Of a stretch of 64,000 nucleotides of DNA, positions 26,049-34,385 are shown piece by piece. Position numbers and translations under genes: made by a program. Within the stretch, counting starts at the first letter, position 1. Each line of letters begins with the position of its first letter. The notes under the pieces were generated by a model that did not search any database, was not told the DNA's origin, and was given only the letters and a program-made list of their open reading frames with translations. Source of the stretch: Pseudoflavonifractor phocaeensis (GTDB lineage: Bacteria; Bacillota; Clostridia; Oscillospirales; Oscillospiraceae); NCBI RefSeq assembly GCF_021531815.1, contig NZ_JADYUM010000006.1, positions 96,781 through 160,780 on the forward strand, written 5' to 3'.

Positions 26049-26942
26049 TTACTGCTGCTTGGCGTCCAGCACATCGCGCAAACCATCGCCCAAAAAGTTG
26101 ATGGCCAGCACGAACAGGCTGATGGCAAGACCGGGGAACACCCAGATCCACCACTGATTCTGGACCACCTGAAGGTTCTTCGCCGCATTGAGGATGTTCC
26201 CCCAGGTGGGAGTGGAATCGGCCACGCCCAGGCCGATGAAGCTCAGGGATGCCTCCTGGAGGATGAAGTAAGCCACGTTGGTGGTGGTGGACACGATGAT
26301 GGGGGTCATGACGTTGGGCAGGATCTGCTTGAACATCACGTTGGACTTGGACATGCCGAAGGCCTCGCAAACCTTGACGTAGGTCTCGCCCTTCAGGCTC
26401 ATAAACTCGTTGCGGACCATACGGAAGGTGGTCATCCAGCCGGTAATCACAAAAATCAACAGCAGGTTGCCCAGGCCGCGCGTCTTCAGCATGGCCACCA
26501 GCATCATGACCAGGACCAGCTGGGGGAAGGCCTGGAACAATTCGGACAAACGCACCAACAGTGCGTCAATCTTTCCTCCGAAATAGCCGGCAATCGCTCC
26601 CAGAACAGCACCCAGGACATTGCTGGCCACTGCGCAGAACACGCCAATGAAAATAGAATAGCATCCGCCTACCAGCACGCGGGCCAACAGGTCGCGGCCA
26701 ATGGTATCTGTCCCGAACATGTGGGCAGAATTGGGCGCAGCACGCATATTCGCCATATCAGGGGTGCGGAAATCGATCCCACCGATAAAAGCAACCACAC
26801 ACGCAATGGTCATCAGTGCCACGACCACCAGGCCAAACACAGCCAGTTTGTTGCGCAGGAACTTTCGGATGTTTTTCTTCATCAGAGAAGTGGCGGCGCC
26901 TTTGTTCTGTTCCTTGATGCTCATCGTTTTCGCTTCACTCAC
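26049..26942 (-). CDS. Oligopeptide-type ABC permease (OppC/DppC-like)
   Basis: 297 residues with an N-terminal cytoplasmic stretch, a first helix at about 32-52, then the BPD permease domain (HMFGTDTIGRDLLARVLVGG, and the EAFGMSKSNVMFKQILPN coupling loop that contacts the ATPase). It pairs with the OppB-like protein at 26961. AGGAGGAGC precedes the ATG at 26942. Confidence 0.93.
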   Translation of the reverse strand: MSEAKTMSIKEQNKGAATSLMKKNIRKFLRNKLAVFGLVVVALMTIACVVAFIGGIDFRTPDMANMRAAPNSAHMFGTDTIGRDLLARVLVGGCYSIFIGVFCAVASNVLGAVLGAIAGYFGGKIDALLVRLSELFQAFPQLVLVMMLVAMLKTRGLGNLLLIFVITGWMTTFRMVRNEFMSLKGETYVKVCEAFGMSKSNVMFKQILPNVMTPIIVSTTTNVAYFILQEASLSFIGLGVADSTPTWGNILNAAKNLQVVQNQWWIWVFPGLAISLFVLAINFLGDGLRDVLDAKQQ

Positions 26943-26960
26943 AGCCTGCTCCTCCTCTCA

Positions 26961-27920
26961 TCAGCCGTCCAGCCGGACACGGGGATCCAGCAGCGCGTTA
27001 AATACGTCTACCATGAAAGAACAGATCAGCATGGTAGCGGCAATAATCAAAGTTGTCACCAGAACCACGGGGTAATCGCCGCTGGTAATGGCGTTGGTCA
27101 TGGTGATGCCGATGCCGGGATAGGAGAACACCGTCTCGATGACCACGGAACCGCCGATCAGGGCGGGGATACGGAACATCAGAATGACCAGAACCGGCTT
27201 CATCGCGTTGCGGAAGCCGTGCTTCAGGTACACCTTCCACTCGGGGATACCCTTGGAGCGGGCGGTCTTAATGTAGTCGCTGTTGAGCACGTCCAGCATG
27301 GTGTTGCGGGCGTAGCGCATCAGCACGGCCACCATGCCGATGGTCAGAGTCAGCACCGGCAGGAACAGGTGCATAAAGGCGTCCACAAAGGCGTTGGTGG
27401 CATCGGGGCTGACACGGTTGGCAGCGGGGAACCATCCCAGTTTGATGGCAAAGATCCAGATCAAAAGGATGCCCACCAGGAACTGGGGAACAGCCTGTCC
27501 CAGCACCGCCAGCACGCGGCCGATGTAGTCCACGATGCCATTCTGCCGGATGGCGCTGATGATACCGATCCCGATGCCGATCACGGCGCTGAACAGCATG
27601 GCATAGGCAGACAACTCCAGCGTATAGGGCAAACGGGTAGCGACCGTCTGCAGGATGGGGGTACCGTCCAGAGAATAGCCCAGGTTGCCCCGCAGCAGAT
27701 CGCCCAGCCAACGGCCATACTGGACAATCAGGGGATCATTGAGGCCCAGACTCTCCCGCAGCGCCTCAATATTGTCCGGATTTGCCGCAATCACGTCTGG
27801 GCTGACCAGGAAGTTGATGGGATCTACGCCGGTGGAGCGCAGACCCATGTAAACAATGAAGCTGATAATCAGCAGCATTGGAATCATCATAAGTAATTTC
27901 TTTAGGATATACTTAAGCAT
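26961..27920 (-). CDS. Oligopeptide-type ABC permease (OppB/DppB-like)
   Basis: 319 residues, six predicted helices; N-terminal helix MLKYILKKLLMMIPMLLIIS, conserved GxNDPL segment (SLGLNDPLIVQYGRWL) and the EAA-type coupling loop ARSKGIPEWKVYLKHGFRN. It is the first permease gene, separated from the upstream binding-protein gene by a 158-bp gap with a stable hairpin. Confidence 0.93.
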   Translation of the reverse strand: MLKYILKKLLMMIPMLLIISFIVYMGLRSTGVDPINFLVSPDVIAANPDNIEALRESLGLNDPLIVQYGRWLGDLLRGNLGYSLDGTPILQTVATRLPYTLELSAYAMLFSAVIGIGIGIISAIRQNGIVDYIGRVLAVLGQAVPQFLVGILLIWIFAIKLGWFPAANRVSPDATNAFVDAFMHLFLPVLTLTIGMVAVLMRYARNTMLDVLNSDYIKTARSKGIPEWKVYLKHGFRNAMKPVLVILMFRIPALIGGSVVIETVFSYPGIGITMTNAITSGDYPVVLVTTLIIAATMLICSFMVDVFNALLDPRVRLDG

Positions 27921-27994
27921 AGCATTACTTCACTCCAATCCAATCATCGGCAAGGGTGCGGCTTTGGAACGCGGGAGGTACGCTTGGTAAGGAA

Positions 27995-28028
27995 GGGGAG
28001 AGGCGCAGGTGCGGAAGCGCCTCTCCCC
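27995..28028 (-). repeat. Intercistronic hairpin between binding protein and permease genes
   Basis: Arms 27995-28006 and 28017-28028 (GGGGAGAGGCGC/GCGCCTCTCCCC) form a perfect 12-bp stem with a 10-nt loop and no following T-run on the minus strand. It probably stabilises the binding-protein mRNA so that this component is made in excess. Confidence 0.7.
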
Positions 28029-28078
28029 CGTTTTACAGTTTATCGCGGGAATATGCTAAGAAATGACAGGAATCGGAA

Positions 28079-29692
28079 TCAGGCCAACTCCCAGTTGGCA
28101 AAGTCAAGATCGCAGGAGTAGAAGGGGTTGCAGAAGGACACGCCGTCGGGCAGCTTCACGTGGTCGCTGACAAAGACATAGGTGCCGACGATAAACATGG
28201 GGACCTTGTAAACCAGCTCCTGCTCCAGATTCTGGAGGGCGGTCAGAGCGGCCTTGCGGCTGGCGCTGTCAGTAGCGGCCATCAGGTCAGCGACCAGGGC
28301 GTCGAAGGAGGCATCGCCGCCGTAGATGTTGGAGAACAGGCCGTCGGTGCTCAGATACTCGGTGTACCACTCGTTCATGGCAAAAGCGCTCTTGCCCTTG
28401 AAGCCGATGTCGTAGTCACGGGTGGTGAACAGGTCGGTGGTGCCGTCGTTGGACAGGGTGGCTTCGACCTTCAGGCCCAGCTGCTCCAGATAGTAGACCA
28501 CGGTATTGATCAGGTCCACAGAGGTCTGGTCATTGTTGTAGTAGCAGATGCGCAGGGTGCGGTTCATGTCGTAGCCGGAAGCGGCCAGGTCGGCCTTGGC
28601 CTGATCCAGATCATACTTCCACTCAAAGCCGTTATAGGCCTCGTCCGTGTTGGGCACGCCGCCGTTCAGGACGGAGGCGGAGGGGTAGAGGTTGGCCAGA
28701 GCCGCGCGGTCGATCGCTTCCATCAGGGCCTTACGGACCAGAACGTTCTGCATTGCCGGGTTCTCCTTGCCGTCCACGCCCTTCATGTTGAAGATGAAAT
28801 ACTTGTAGAACAGCTGGTCGATCTGATAACCGGTGTAGTTATCCATGCCGTTCAGCGTATTGACCAGGTTGGCGTCGTTGCCGTACACATAGTCGGCAAT
28901 GCCGGACTGGGCAGCGGTAACATAGTCAGAAACGAAGGAAACCTGGATCTTCTGGATCTTGGGGGCGGCGCCCTCATAGTGCTCGTTGACCTTCATGGTG
29001 AAATAGTTGCCCACGTTCAGCTCATCCACACAGTACATGCCGGAGCACACGGGCTTGGCCCAATAGGGATCAGACTCGATGCTCAGAGGATCGGCCTTCT
29101 CCAGGCAGTGCTTGGGCAGGATCGCGAACTGAGCCAGCACGTCCATCATGGCGGAATAGGGGCTGGTGAGCACCATAGTGATCACGTTGCCCTCGGCGGA
29201 CAGGCTGCTGATGTAACTGAAGGCGGTGGAGTAGTTGGGGTTGACCTGAGCGGCCTTCTTGGCGGTCTCAATGGACCACACCACATCATCCACAGTCAGC
29301 GCCTCACCGTCAGACCACTTGAGGCCGTCCTTGAGGGTAATGGTGTAAGTAAGGCCGTCATCGCTGATGGTGCAGCTCTCAGCCAGATCGGGGCTGGTCT
29401 TGGTCAAAGTGCTGTCGGCCACAAACAGGCTGCGGAACATCAGGTTCGCAGCAAAGGTACGGTTATACCAGGGAGTGGGGATCTTGTCATCCGTGGATTG
29501 TCCGTCACCGGTGGTGACCGCCAGCTTCAGCACATCGGCGGAAGCCCCGGCCGAACTCCCCGCGGCGCTGGAGGCGCCGGCAGAAGCAGTGCCGGAACTG
29601 CTGGAAGTCTTGCCGCCGCAGCCGGCCAGCATAGCAGCCAGCATAGAGACGGACAGCAGCATCGCAAGTGCACGAGACAGTTTTTTCTTCAT
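28079..29692 (-). CDS. Extracellular solute-binding lipoprotein, family 5 (oligopeptide/dipeptide type)
   Basis: 537 residues from ATG 29692 with AAAGGAGCGACG upstream. The signal peptide ends at LAGC (Cys about 25), then a Ser/Ala/Gly linker and the SBP_bac_5 domain: ESCTISDDGLTYTITLKDGLKWSDGEALTVDDVVWS is present in conserved form near residues 110-140. Family 5 proteins bind peptides but also nickel, heme, or sugars and glycosides (as in the family-5 sugar importers). With sugar-modifying enzymes in the same operon, a carbohydrate derivative is a reasonable guess. First gene of the importer operon. Confidence 0.92.
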   Translation of the reverse strand: MKKKLSRALAMLLSVSMLAAMLAGCGGKTSSSSGTASAGASSAAGSSAGASADVLKLAVTTGDGQSTDDKIPTPWYNRTFAANLMFRSLFVADSTLTKTSPDLAESCTISDDGLTYTITLKDGLKWSDGEALTVDDVVWSIETAKKAAQVNPNYSTAFSYISSLSAEGNVITMVLTSPYSAMMDVLAQFAILPKHCLEKADPLSIESDPYWAKPVCSGMYCVDELNVGNYFTMKVNEHYEGAAPKIQKIQVSFVSDYVTAAQSGIADYVYGNDANLVNTLNGMDNYTGYQIDQLFYKYFIFNMKGVDGKENPAMQNVLVRKALMEAIDRAALANLYPSASVLNGGVPNTDEAYNGFEWKYDLDQAKADLAASGYDMNRTLRICYYNNDQTSVDLINTVVYYLEQLGLKVEATLSNDGTTDLFTTRDYDIGFKGKSAFAMNEWYTEYLSTDGLFSNIYGGDASFDALVADLMAATDSASRKAALTALQNLEQELVYKVPMFIVGTYVFVSDHVKLPDGVSFCNPFYSCDLDFANWELA

Positions 29693-30260
29693 GAAATCGT
29701 CGCTCCTTTTCGTTCGTTGTGACTGGCAACGTTTCCGCTGCCGCAGGAATCCCCCCGCCGTCCCCGCTTTTTTCCGCCTGGACGCGGCCCGGACCGGTTT
29801 CCCCTCACAGGTCAAGGGCCAGAGGCGAATTACACAAAAAGCCGGTGGCATCTCGGGGATTTTTTATATCGTACCACAATTACGCTTAATTAGCAATCCC
29901 AAACCACGAAAAAACCGCTCCATTTTCTGTCAGTCCTGTCAGTTGAAAGAACTTTTTATCTCGTTTTATTGTCAATTTCGCTGTTTTCCCCTTTGAATCT
30001 TTTCATTTTTCCTCAAATCGTGTAAATTCCCCAATTTTTCTGCCCCGCCGCCGTTTTTCTCTCGAAACGCCGCTGAAAATATTCCGGGCGGACGCCGGTC
30101 CTTCCGGGTTCGACCCATCCGTTCCATTTTCGTCTTTCCGCCGCAGCCGATGTCCAAAGCACAATTTGCGCCCGGTCTCCCGCTTCCCGCGGTACCGGTT
30201 CCGGTTTCTCAGAGTGATGTGTTTTTCTTCATACCCCTGCCTCCCCCCGTCTCCGGATAC
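29693..30260. other. Long leader/intergenic region upstream of the importer operon
   Basis: About 570 bp without a convincing gene. A minus-strand promoter is present: -35 TTGCTA (29891-29896), 17-bp spacer, -10 TACGAT (29868-29873), giving a leader of roughly 170 nt before ATG 29692. The stretch 29960-30240 is pyrimidine-rich on the plus strand and shows no feature I can name. Confidence 0.5.
29868..29896 (-). promoter_or_regulatory. Promoter of the ABC importer operon
   Basis: -35 TTGCTA (29891-29896) and -10 TACGAT (29868-29873), spacing 17 bp, minus strand, followed by ATATAAAAAA. Confidence 0.55.
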
Positions 30261-30296
30261 AAAAACAGCGGGAGGCTCCCGGCCTCCCACTGTTTT
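30261..30296 (-). terminator. Terminator of the XRE regulator gene
   Basis: A 13-bp stem with one mismatch (AACAGCGGGAGGC / GCCTCCCACTGTT), 5-nt loop; the T-run GTTTTTG lies on the minus strand side. Confidence 0.75.
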
Positions 30297-30311
30297 GCAT
30301 GCTATTTTTGA

Positions 30312-30776
30312 TTACCGCTGCCGGTCCAGTTCCTTTCGGACCGTCCGCTCCAGGAGCTCCTGTCCCTCCCGGGAACGCAGCACCTCCAACACAGTGGCCC
30401 GCACCATGTCCTGAAATGCCTTGCTGCCCAGCAGGGCGTCAAACACCGTATTCTGCTCCTGGCCGGACCGGACAGACTGGGCCGCGGGCCGGGAAGCCCG
30501 CCGGGGCGCGGAGACAGAAGCAGACTCCTCCTCCTTATAAGCCGCGTCCATCCAGGTCTCCTGGCTGGTCCGGTCGCTGCTCTCCCCCTTCAGATAGAAT
30601 ATGGACACCCCAAAATAGGACGCCATTTTCTCCTGCTGCTCCCGGGTAGGGGTCGCCCTCCCCGTCTCAAACTTCTCCACCGCGTTCTTGGGGAATCCCA
30701 GCGCGGCAGACAGGGCCGGACGGCTCAGTCCCCGCTCGCCGCGCAGCTCCTCTATGCGCTGTGCCATGGTGACCAT
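30312..30776 (-). CDS. XRE-family (HTH_3) DNA-binding protein
   Basis: 154 residues from ATG 30776 with AAAGGAGG 8 nt upstream. An N-terminal Cro/C1-type HTH: RIEELRGERGLSRPALSAAL, then VEKFETGRATPT and a YFGVSIFYLKGE tail (residues about 5-65). The rest is a low-complexity Ala/Ser/Arg linker and a helical tail (LRSREGQELLERTVRKELD). It is encoded divergently from a small holin-like cluster, as a phage repressor would be; it may be a relic or a domesticated regulator. Confidence 0.85.
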   Translation of the reverse strand: MVTMAQRIEELRGERGLSRPALSAALGFPKNAVEKFETGRATPTREQQEKMASYFGVSIFYLKGESSDRTSQETWMDAAYKEEESASVSAPRRASRPAAQSVRSGQEQNTVFDALLGSKAFQDMVRATVLEVLRSREGQELLERTVRKELDRQR

Positions 30777-30938
30777 AAGGAAAACCTCCTTTGAAAGTTG
30801 TTTTCCATTATAATGCTTGCGAAACAAAGCATCAAGTCTTAAAACTCATGATCCGCAAAGCGCAGGCATTTTTTGTTCGGTGTATTCCACCGGGCACCTT
30901 TTCCCCCGGTTCCGGCTATATACGAGGAGGGGTCTCCC

Positions 30939-31259
30939 ATGCTGGATACAATTCTGAAATACTGGGTCCAATGGGCCTGCGGACTGGGGGCCGCCGCGCT
31001 CAGCGCCGGGATGCGTCTTTTATACCGGCGCCAGAAACGGGCCGACCTGCGCCAGCAGGCCACAGAGCGGGGCATTCAGGCCCTGCTCCGGGACCGCATC
31101 GTACAGTCCTACTACCACAACGCGGAACGGGGCTGGATCACGCTCCACGGGCTGGAAAACGTAGAGGCCCTCTACCGGGAGTACCACGCCCTGGGGGGCA
31201 ACGGCACCGTGACCAAACTGGTGGAGGACCTGCGGGAACTGGAGGTCCGGGATGGGTGA
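30939..31259 (+). CDS. Small phage-type protein upstream of a holin
   Basis: 106 residues: one N-terminal hydrophobic helix (about 8-28), then a basic/helical region ending in GGNGTVTKLVEDLREL. The motif of a single helix plus the YHALGGNGTxTKLVEDL tail occurs, as far as I recall, in small proteins just before holin genes in Clostridia prophages. ATG 30939 is preceded by GAGGAGGGG. Function unknown; a holin accessory is one possibility. Confidence 0.65.
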   Translation: MLDTILKYWVQWACGLGAAALSAGMRLLYRRQKRADLRQQATERGIQALLRDRIVQSYYHNAERGWITLHGLENVEALYREYHALGGNGTVTKLVEDLRELEVRDG

Positions 31260-31297
31260 CCTGGGCCTCCAGCTCTGGACCGGAAGGAGGTGATCTT

Positions 31298-31585
31298 ATG
31301 GAATTTGGAATCGCTTCCGTAGCAGCCATCACCGTTATCTGCTACCTGGCCGGTCTGACAGTCAAGGCCGTCCCCTGGCTCAGCGACCGCTGTATTCCCA
31401 TCCTGTGCGGCCTTTGCGGCGGCGTCCTGGGTTTGGCCGGACTGTACCTGGCTGTGGACGGCTTCCCCGCCGGCGATCCTTTGACGGCTCTGGCAGTGGG
31501 TATCGTCTCCGGTCTGGCCGCTACCGGCGCCGACCAGGCAAAAAAACAACTCAACGAGAAAAACGAAAAGGAGCTCACCGAATGA
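31298..31585 (+). CDS. Phage holin-like membrane protein
   Basis: 95 residues from ATG 31298 with AAGGAGGTGATC upstream. Two or three hydrophobic stretches (residues 5-25, 33-52, 60-78), with the GLxAxGxxQxxKQL end typical of phage holins of Gram-positive bacteria, and a charged tail KNEKELTE. Holins form pores that let endolysin reach the wall; no endolysin gene is seen nearby. It overlaps the next gene by 4 nt (ATGA). Confidence 0.75.
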   Translation: MEFGIASVAAITVICYLAGLTVKAVPWLSDRCIPILCGLCGGVLGLAGLYLAVDGFPAGDPLTALAVGIVSGLAATGADQAKKQLNEKNEKELTE

Positions 31586-31905
31586 ACACATATCTTTACG
31601 ACATTTTTCAGACCTCCGCGAAAAACAGCTGTTCCGACCTGACCGTCGCCCTGGCCATGTTCCTGTCCGACGCCCGGGAGGGCAGACAGCAGTATGGTCC
31701 CGACGGTCTGGACTACGCCGCCCTTCACCAGGATTATCCCCAGCTGGACCGGGAGGAGGCCCAGATCCGCCGCTTCATCGGCCGTCACTACGAGGCTCTG
31801 ACCAAGGCCTATCAGACCCGGGACCGCGCCCTGTTTGACCAGACCGCCGCCCAGTGTCAGGCCGACGATCTGGCCCTTGCCCAGGCAGAGGAGACGAAGG
31901 CGTAA
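31582..31905 (+). CDS. Hypothetical protein, last gene of the holin cluster
   Basis: 107 residues, soluble and largely helical (DLTVALAMFLSDAREGRQQYG; YEALTKAYQTRDRALFDQTAAQ), acidic. Not recognised. Its ATG overlaps the holin stop and a strong terminator follows, so it belongs to the same three-gene unit. No catalytic motif is visible. Confidence 0.6.
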   Translation: MNTYLYDIFQTSAKNSCSDLTVALAMFLSDAREGRQQYGPDGLDYAALHQDYPQLDREEAQIRRFIGRHYEALTKAYQTRDRALFDQTAAQCQADDLALAQAEETKA

Positions 31906-31952
31906 ACCTCCGCATCCGGCAGCCACTGGACACTTCAACCGAAACATTCTAA

Positions 31953-31987
31953 AAAACGGGGCGTCATCTTCAGATGGCGCCCCGTTT
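31953..31987 (+). terminator. Terminator of the holin cluster
   Basis: AACGGGGCG pairs with CGCCCCGTT and the stem continues through CATCT/AGATG, followed by TTTTTC; a near-perfect 14-bp stem. Confidence 0.85.
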
Positions 31988-32047
31988 TTCCTATATCATT
32001 TACTAGGGCTGCCGCGGCAGCCCTTTTCCACATATCCCGCTCCGGTT

Positions 32048-32803
32048 TCACTTTGCCCAATCCGGCGCCGCTCCGTCCAGCCAGCTCATCTGCTCCATGA
32101 TCTCCGGCCGCACGGTCCCAAAAACCCGGTCCCGGCACACTTGCCGTGCCAGCGTCCAGTAGCCGCACCAATCGTCCGCCGGAGCAGGGAGATGGGTCAG
32201 AAGCAGCCGTCTCATGGAAATGTGCCGGTAAAATTCGCATTTTCTATGGGTGGCCAGCTGCAAGGGGTTGCTGAATACCGCATCCAGCGTCCCAAACTCC
32301 TCCACCGCTTCTGCCTCTTTCCCACCCAGCACAGCGTCCCCGGTCAGCAGGAACCTCTCCTCCCCTGTCTCCAGCAGCAGCATGCAGTTTGGCAGGCCGA
32401 ACAGAGCCTTGTCACAGTTTCCGCCCGCCTGCTCGTGGACCGTATCCAGAACCGTCACGGTGAAGGGGCCGGTTTTCAGCCTCGGACGGTCCCTTTCCCC
32501 TTCCAACATCTCCCATGTGTTCCCCCGCATCCCATATCCATATACAGGCAGCTCCGGCCTCGTGATCCGCAGGTAGTACAGCTGGTCCGGGTCGCAGTGG
32601 TCCCCGTGGTCATGGGTAAACAGCAGACCGTTCAGATGGGCGAACAGTCCTGTGCCCTCTCTCATCTGCCGGTGCAGCTGCTCCGGGAAGGGAGAAAAGC
32701 ACTGATACGGTCCCTGGCCATACAGCCCGTCGATCAGCAGCCCCGTTCCCTGACAGTACAGATACAATCCGCTGTTGGTCATATCATAGAAATATGTGCG
32801 CAA
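32048..32803 (-). CDS. MBL-fold metallo-hydrolase
   Basis: 251 residues; the likely start is TTG 32803 (RTYFYDMTNSG follows), with GGAGGAGGAG upstream. The metal site THDHGDHCDP (about residue 70) is the beta-lactamase-fold HxHxDH motif, with further ligands in LTGDAVLG and near LLLTHLP. Such small MBL proteins hydrolyse thioesters, lactones, phosphodiesters or nucleotides. It stands alone between the phage relic and the aldehyde dehydrogenase scar; substrate unknown. Confidence 0.8.
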   Translation of the reverse strand: MRTYFYDMTNSGLYLYCQGTGLLIDGLYGQGPYQCFSPFPEQLHRQMREGTGLFAHLNGLLFTHDHGDHCDPDQLYYLRITRPELPVYGYGMRGNTWEMLEGERDRPRLKTGPFTVTVLDTVHEQAGGNCDKALFGLPNCMLLLETGEERFLLTGDAVLGGKEAEAVEEFGTLDAVFSNPLQLATHRKCEFYRHISMRRLLLTHLPAPADDWCGYWTLARQVCRDRVFGTVRPEIMEQMSWLDGAAPDWAK

Positions 32804-33278
32804 TGTCCTTCTCCTCCTCCGCAAACGCCTTGTTATCCGGCCCAAGTCCGTGCTTTCCCGGGAACCGCCGCGTCCCTCTCCAGCTACCCTTCGGGGAGAT
32901 CCCCAAATGTCCCAACAGCGAGCTGAGCGGCTTCTTTTCGAAGCCGCTCAGCTCTGAGGAAGTAAGTAAAGAATATATCATCAAACCACATTTGGTTTGT
33001 CATACCCATGGACCACACCCGCTGTCTGAGAGAGATACCATATCCAAATGATTAATATGCCCGGCAGGCGTCGCTAATCTCCGGACGGATCCGCATAGTT
33101 CGTCTTGATTTAATCCCTGCGCACGTTCTCCGCCAATTTTGTGTCCACGGAAACAGCCGGTTTTCCACAGCCGGGATTCCTTTCCGCGCGGATACTCGCT
33201 ACCAGGATACCATGATAAGCCTTTCTTACCATGTCATGTATTTTCGATCTATGCGTTGCTCCCAGTCATGCGGGCATT
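32804..33278. other. Gene-free stretch between MBL gene and truncated ALDH
   Basis: 475 bp with no gene. A perfect 15-bp stem (32920-32934 with 32940-32954, arms GAGCTGAGCGGCTTC/GAAGCCGCTCAGCTC, 5-nt loop) lies in it without a T-run on either side; it looks like an orphan transcription-end or insertion scar. Confidence 0.5.
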
Positions 33279-34214
33279 TCACGGGACCATGGACATACGC
33301 CTGAGTTGGAAATACTCCTCCAGGCTCCAGCGTGATTGGTCACAACCGATGCCCGACTGCTTCATTCCGATATGAGGCGTATGGGCGCCGCCGTTTCCTC
33401 CGTTCACAAACACGTCCCCTGTTTCCAGCGTTTCAAATGCCTTGGCAATGTCCCGGGCGTCATGGCCGAAGAAGTACGAGGCCAACCCCATATCAGTATC
33501 ATTCGCCTTTTCCAATGCTTCGTCCAGGCTACTGAACTTTCTCACGGCGATAATCGGCCCAAATATTTCCTCCCGGCTGACCCGCATATCTTCGGTCACG
33601 TCACGCAGCAAGGTGAGCTCCATAAAGTTTCCGGCCTCTAATCCTTTGGGTACCGTACCGCCGCACAGCACAGACGCACCCTTTTCAACGGCGTCCTCAA
33701 CGAGTTCAAACATACGGTCGCGGGCGTGGCGGGTAATCATAGGACCCATAACCATTCCCTCATCGTGTTTGGCTCCGCATTTTACTGCTTTTACAGCCTG
33801 TGTCACCTTTTCCAGATAAGTTTCGTAAATATCCTCATGCACATAGATTCGGTTGTAGTTGCAGCAGTCCTGTCCGGCGTTCCACATCTTCATATTGACC
33901 GTATTGTCTACCGCCAGGTCCAAATCCGCATCAGGCATGATGATGACCGGAGCGTTTCCTCCCAGTTCCATAGAGAACCGTTTGACCGAAGTGGAGGACG
34001 CCTCATTCATTGCCCGGCGGCCTGTATCGCTGGAACCGATCAGGGTGATCATGCTGGGGATCGTGCTGGTGTTGAGGGTTTTCGCCGCTACGTTGGATGG
34101 GCCGCAAACGATATTCATGACGCCCTTGGGAAGGCCGATTCGTTTGCAAATCTCGCCCACATAAAGGGTAGAGAGAGGGGTGTCACTAGCCGGCTTAATG
34201 CCGGCTGACCTCAT
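33279..34214 (-). pseudogene. NAD-dependent aldehyde dehydrogenase, 5'-truncated
   Basis: About 307 residues covering only the last two thirds of a normal (about 480 aa) ALDH. It starts inside the coenzyme-binding fold at IKPASDTPLSTLYVGEI, then ITLIGSSDTGRRAMN, the general-base motif MELGGNAPVI, the catalytic-Cys region WNAGQDCCNYNRIYVHE, EEIFGPIIAV, and the C-terminal GIGCDQSRWSLEEYFQLRRM. An in-frame stop lies just before the ATG at 34214, and the missing N-terminal part is nowhere upstream. The catalytic residues are present, but the truncated Rossmann domain makes activity unlikely. The remaining sequence resembles succinate-semialdehyde-type dehydrogenases. Confidence 0.85.
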
Positions 34215-34320
34215 TCAGCCGGAGTCTGCAAACAAATTTGCGCATAACTCTTGACGGCACCGGCGGCAGACCGAACCCGCGCATTTGCGCGTGAGTTCAG
34301 AATACAGGGACGTGCCCACA

Positions 34321-34360
34321 TAAAAACAACCACCAGCTTCGAAGCTGGTGGTTGTTTTCA
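34321..34360 (-). terminator. Terminator of the GGDEF/HD-GYP gene
   Basis: A perfect 36-bp palindrome (34323-34340 with 34341-34358, arms AAAACAACCACCAGCTTC and its complement) ending in T-runs on both strands. Confidence 0.85.
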
Positions 34361-34385
34361 TTCTACAGACTTTGGAAATCCCGGC

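Noticed and set aside
28160..29722. 520-codon plus-strand frame opposite the family-5 binding protein
   Set aside because: Composition typical of an antisense shadow; the minus strand has signal peptide, lipobox and SBP motifs.
30939..31905. Intact prophage
   Set aside because: Only holin-type genes are present; no capsid, tail, packaging, integrase or endolysin genes within reach.
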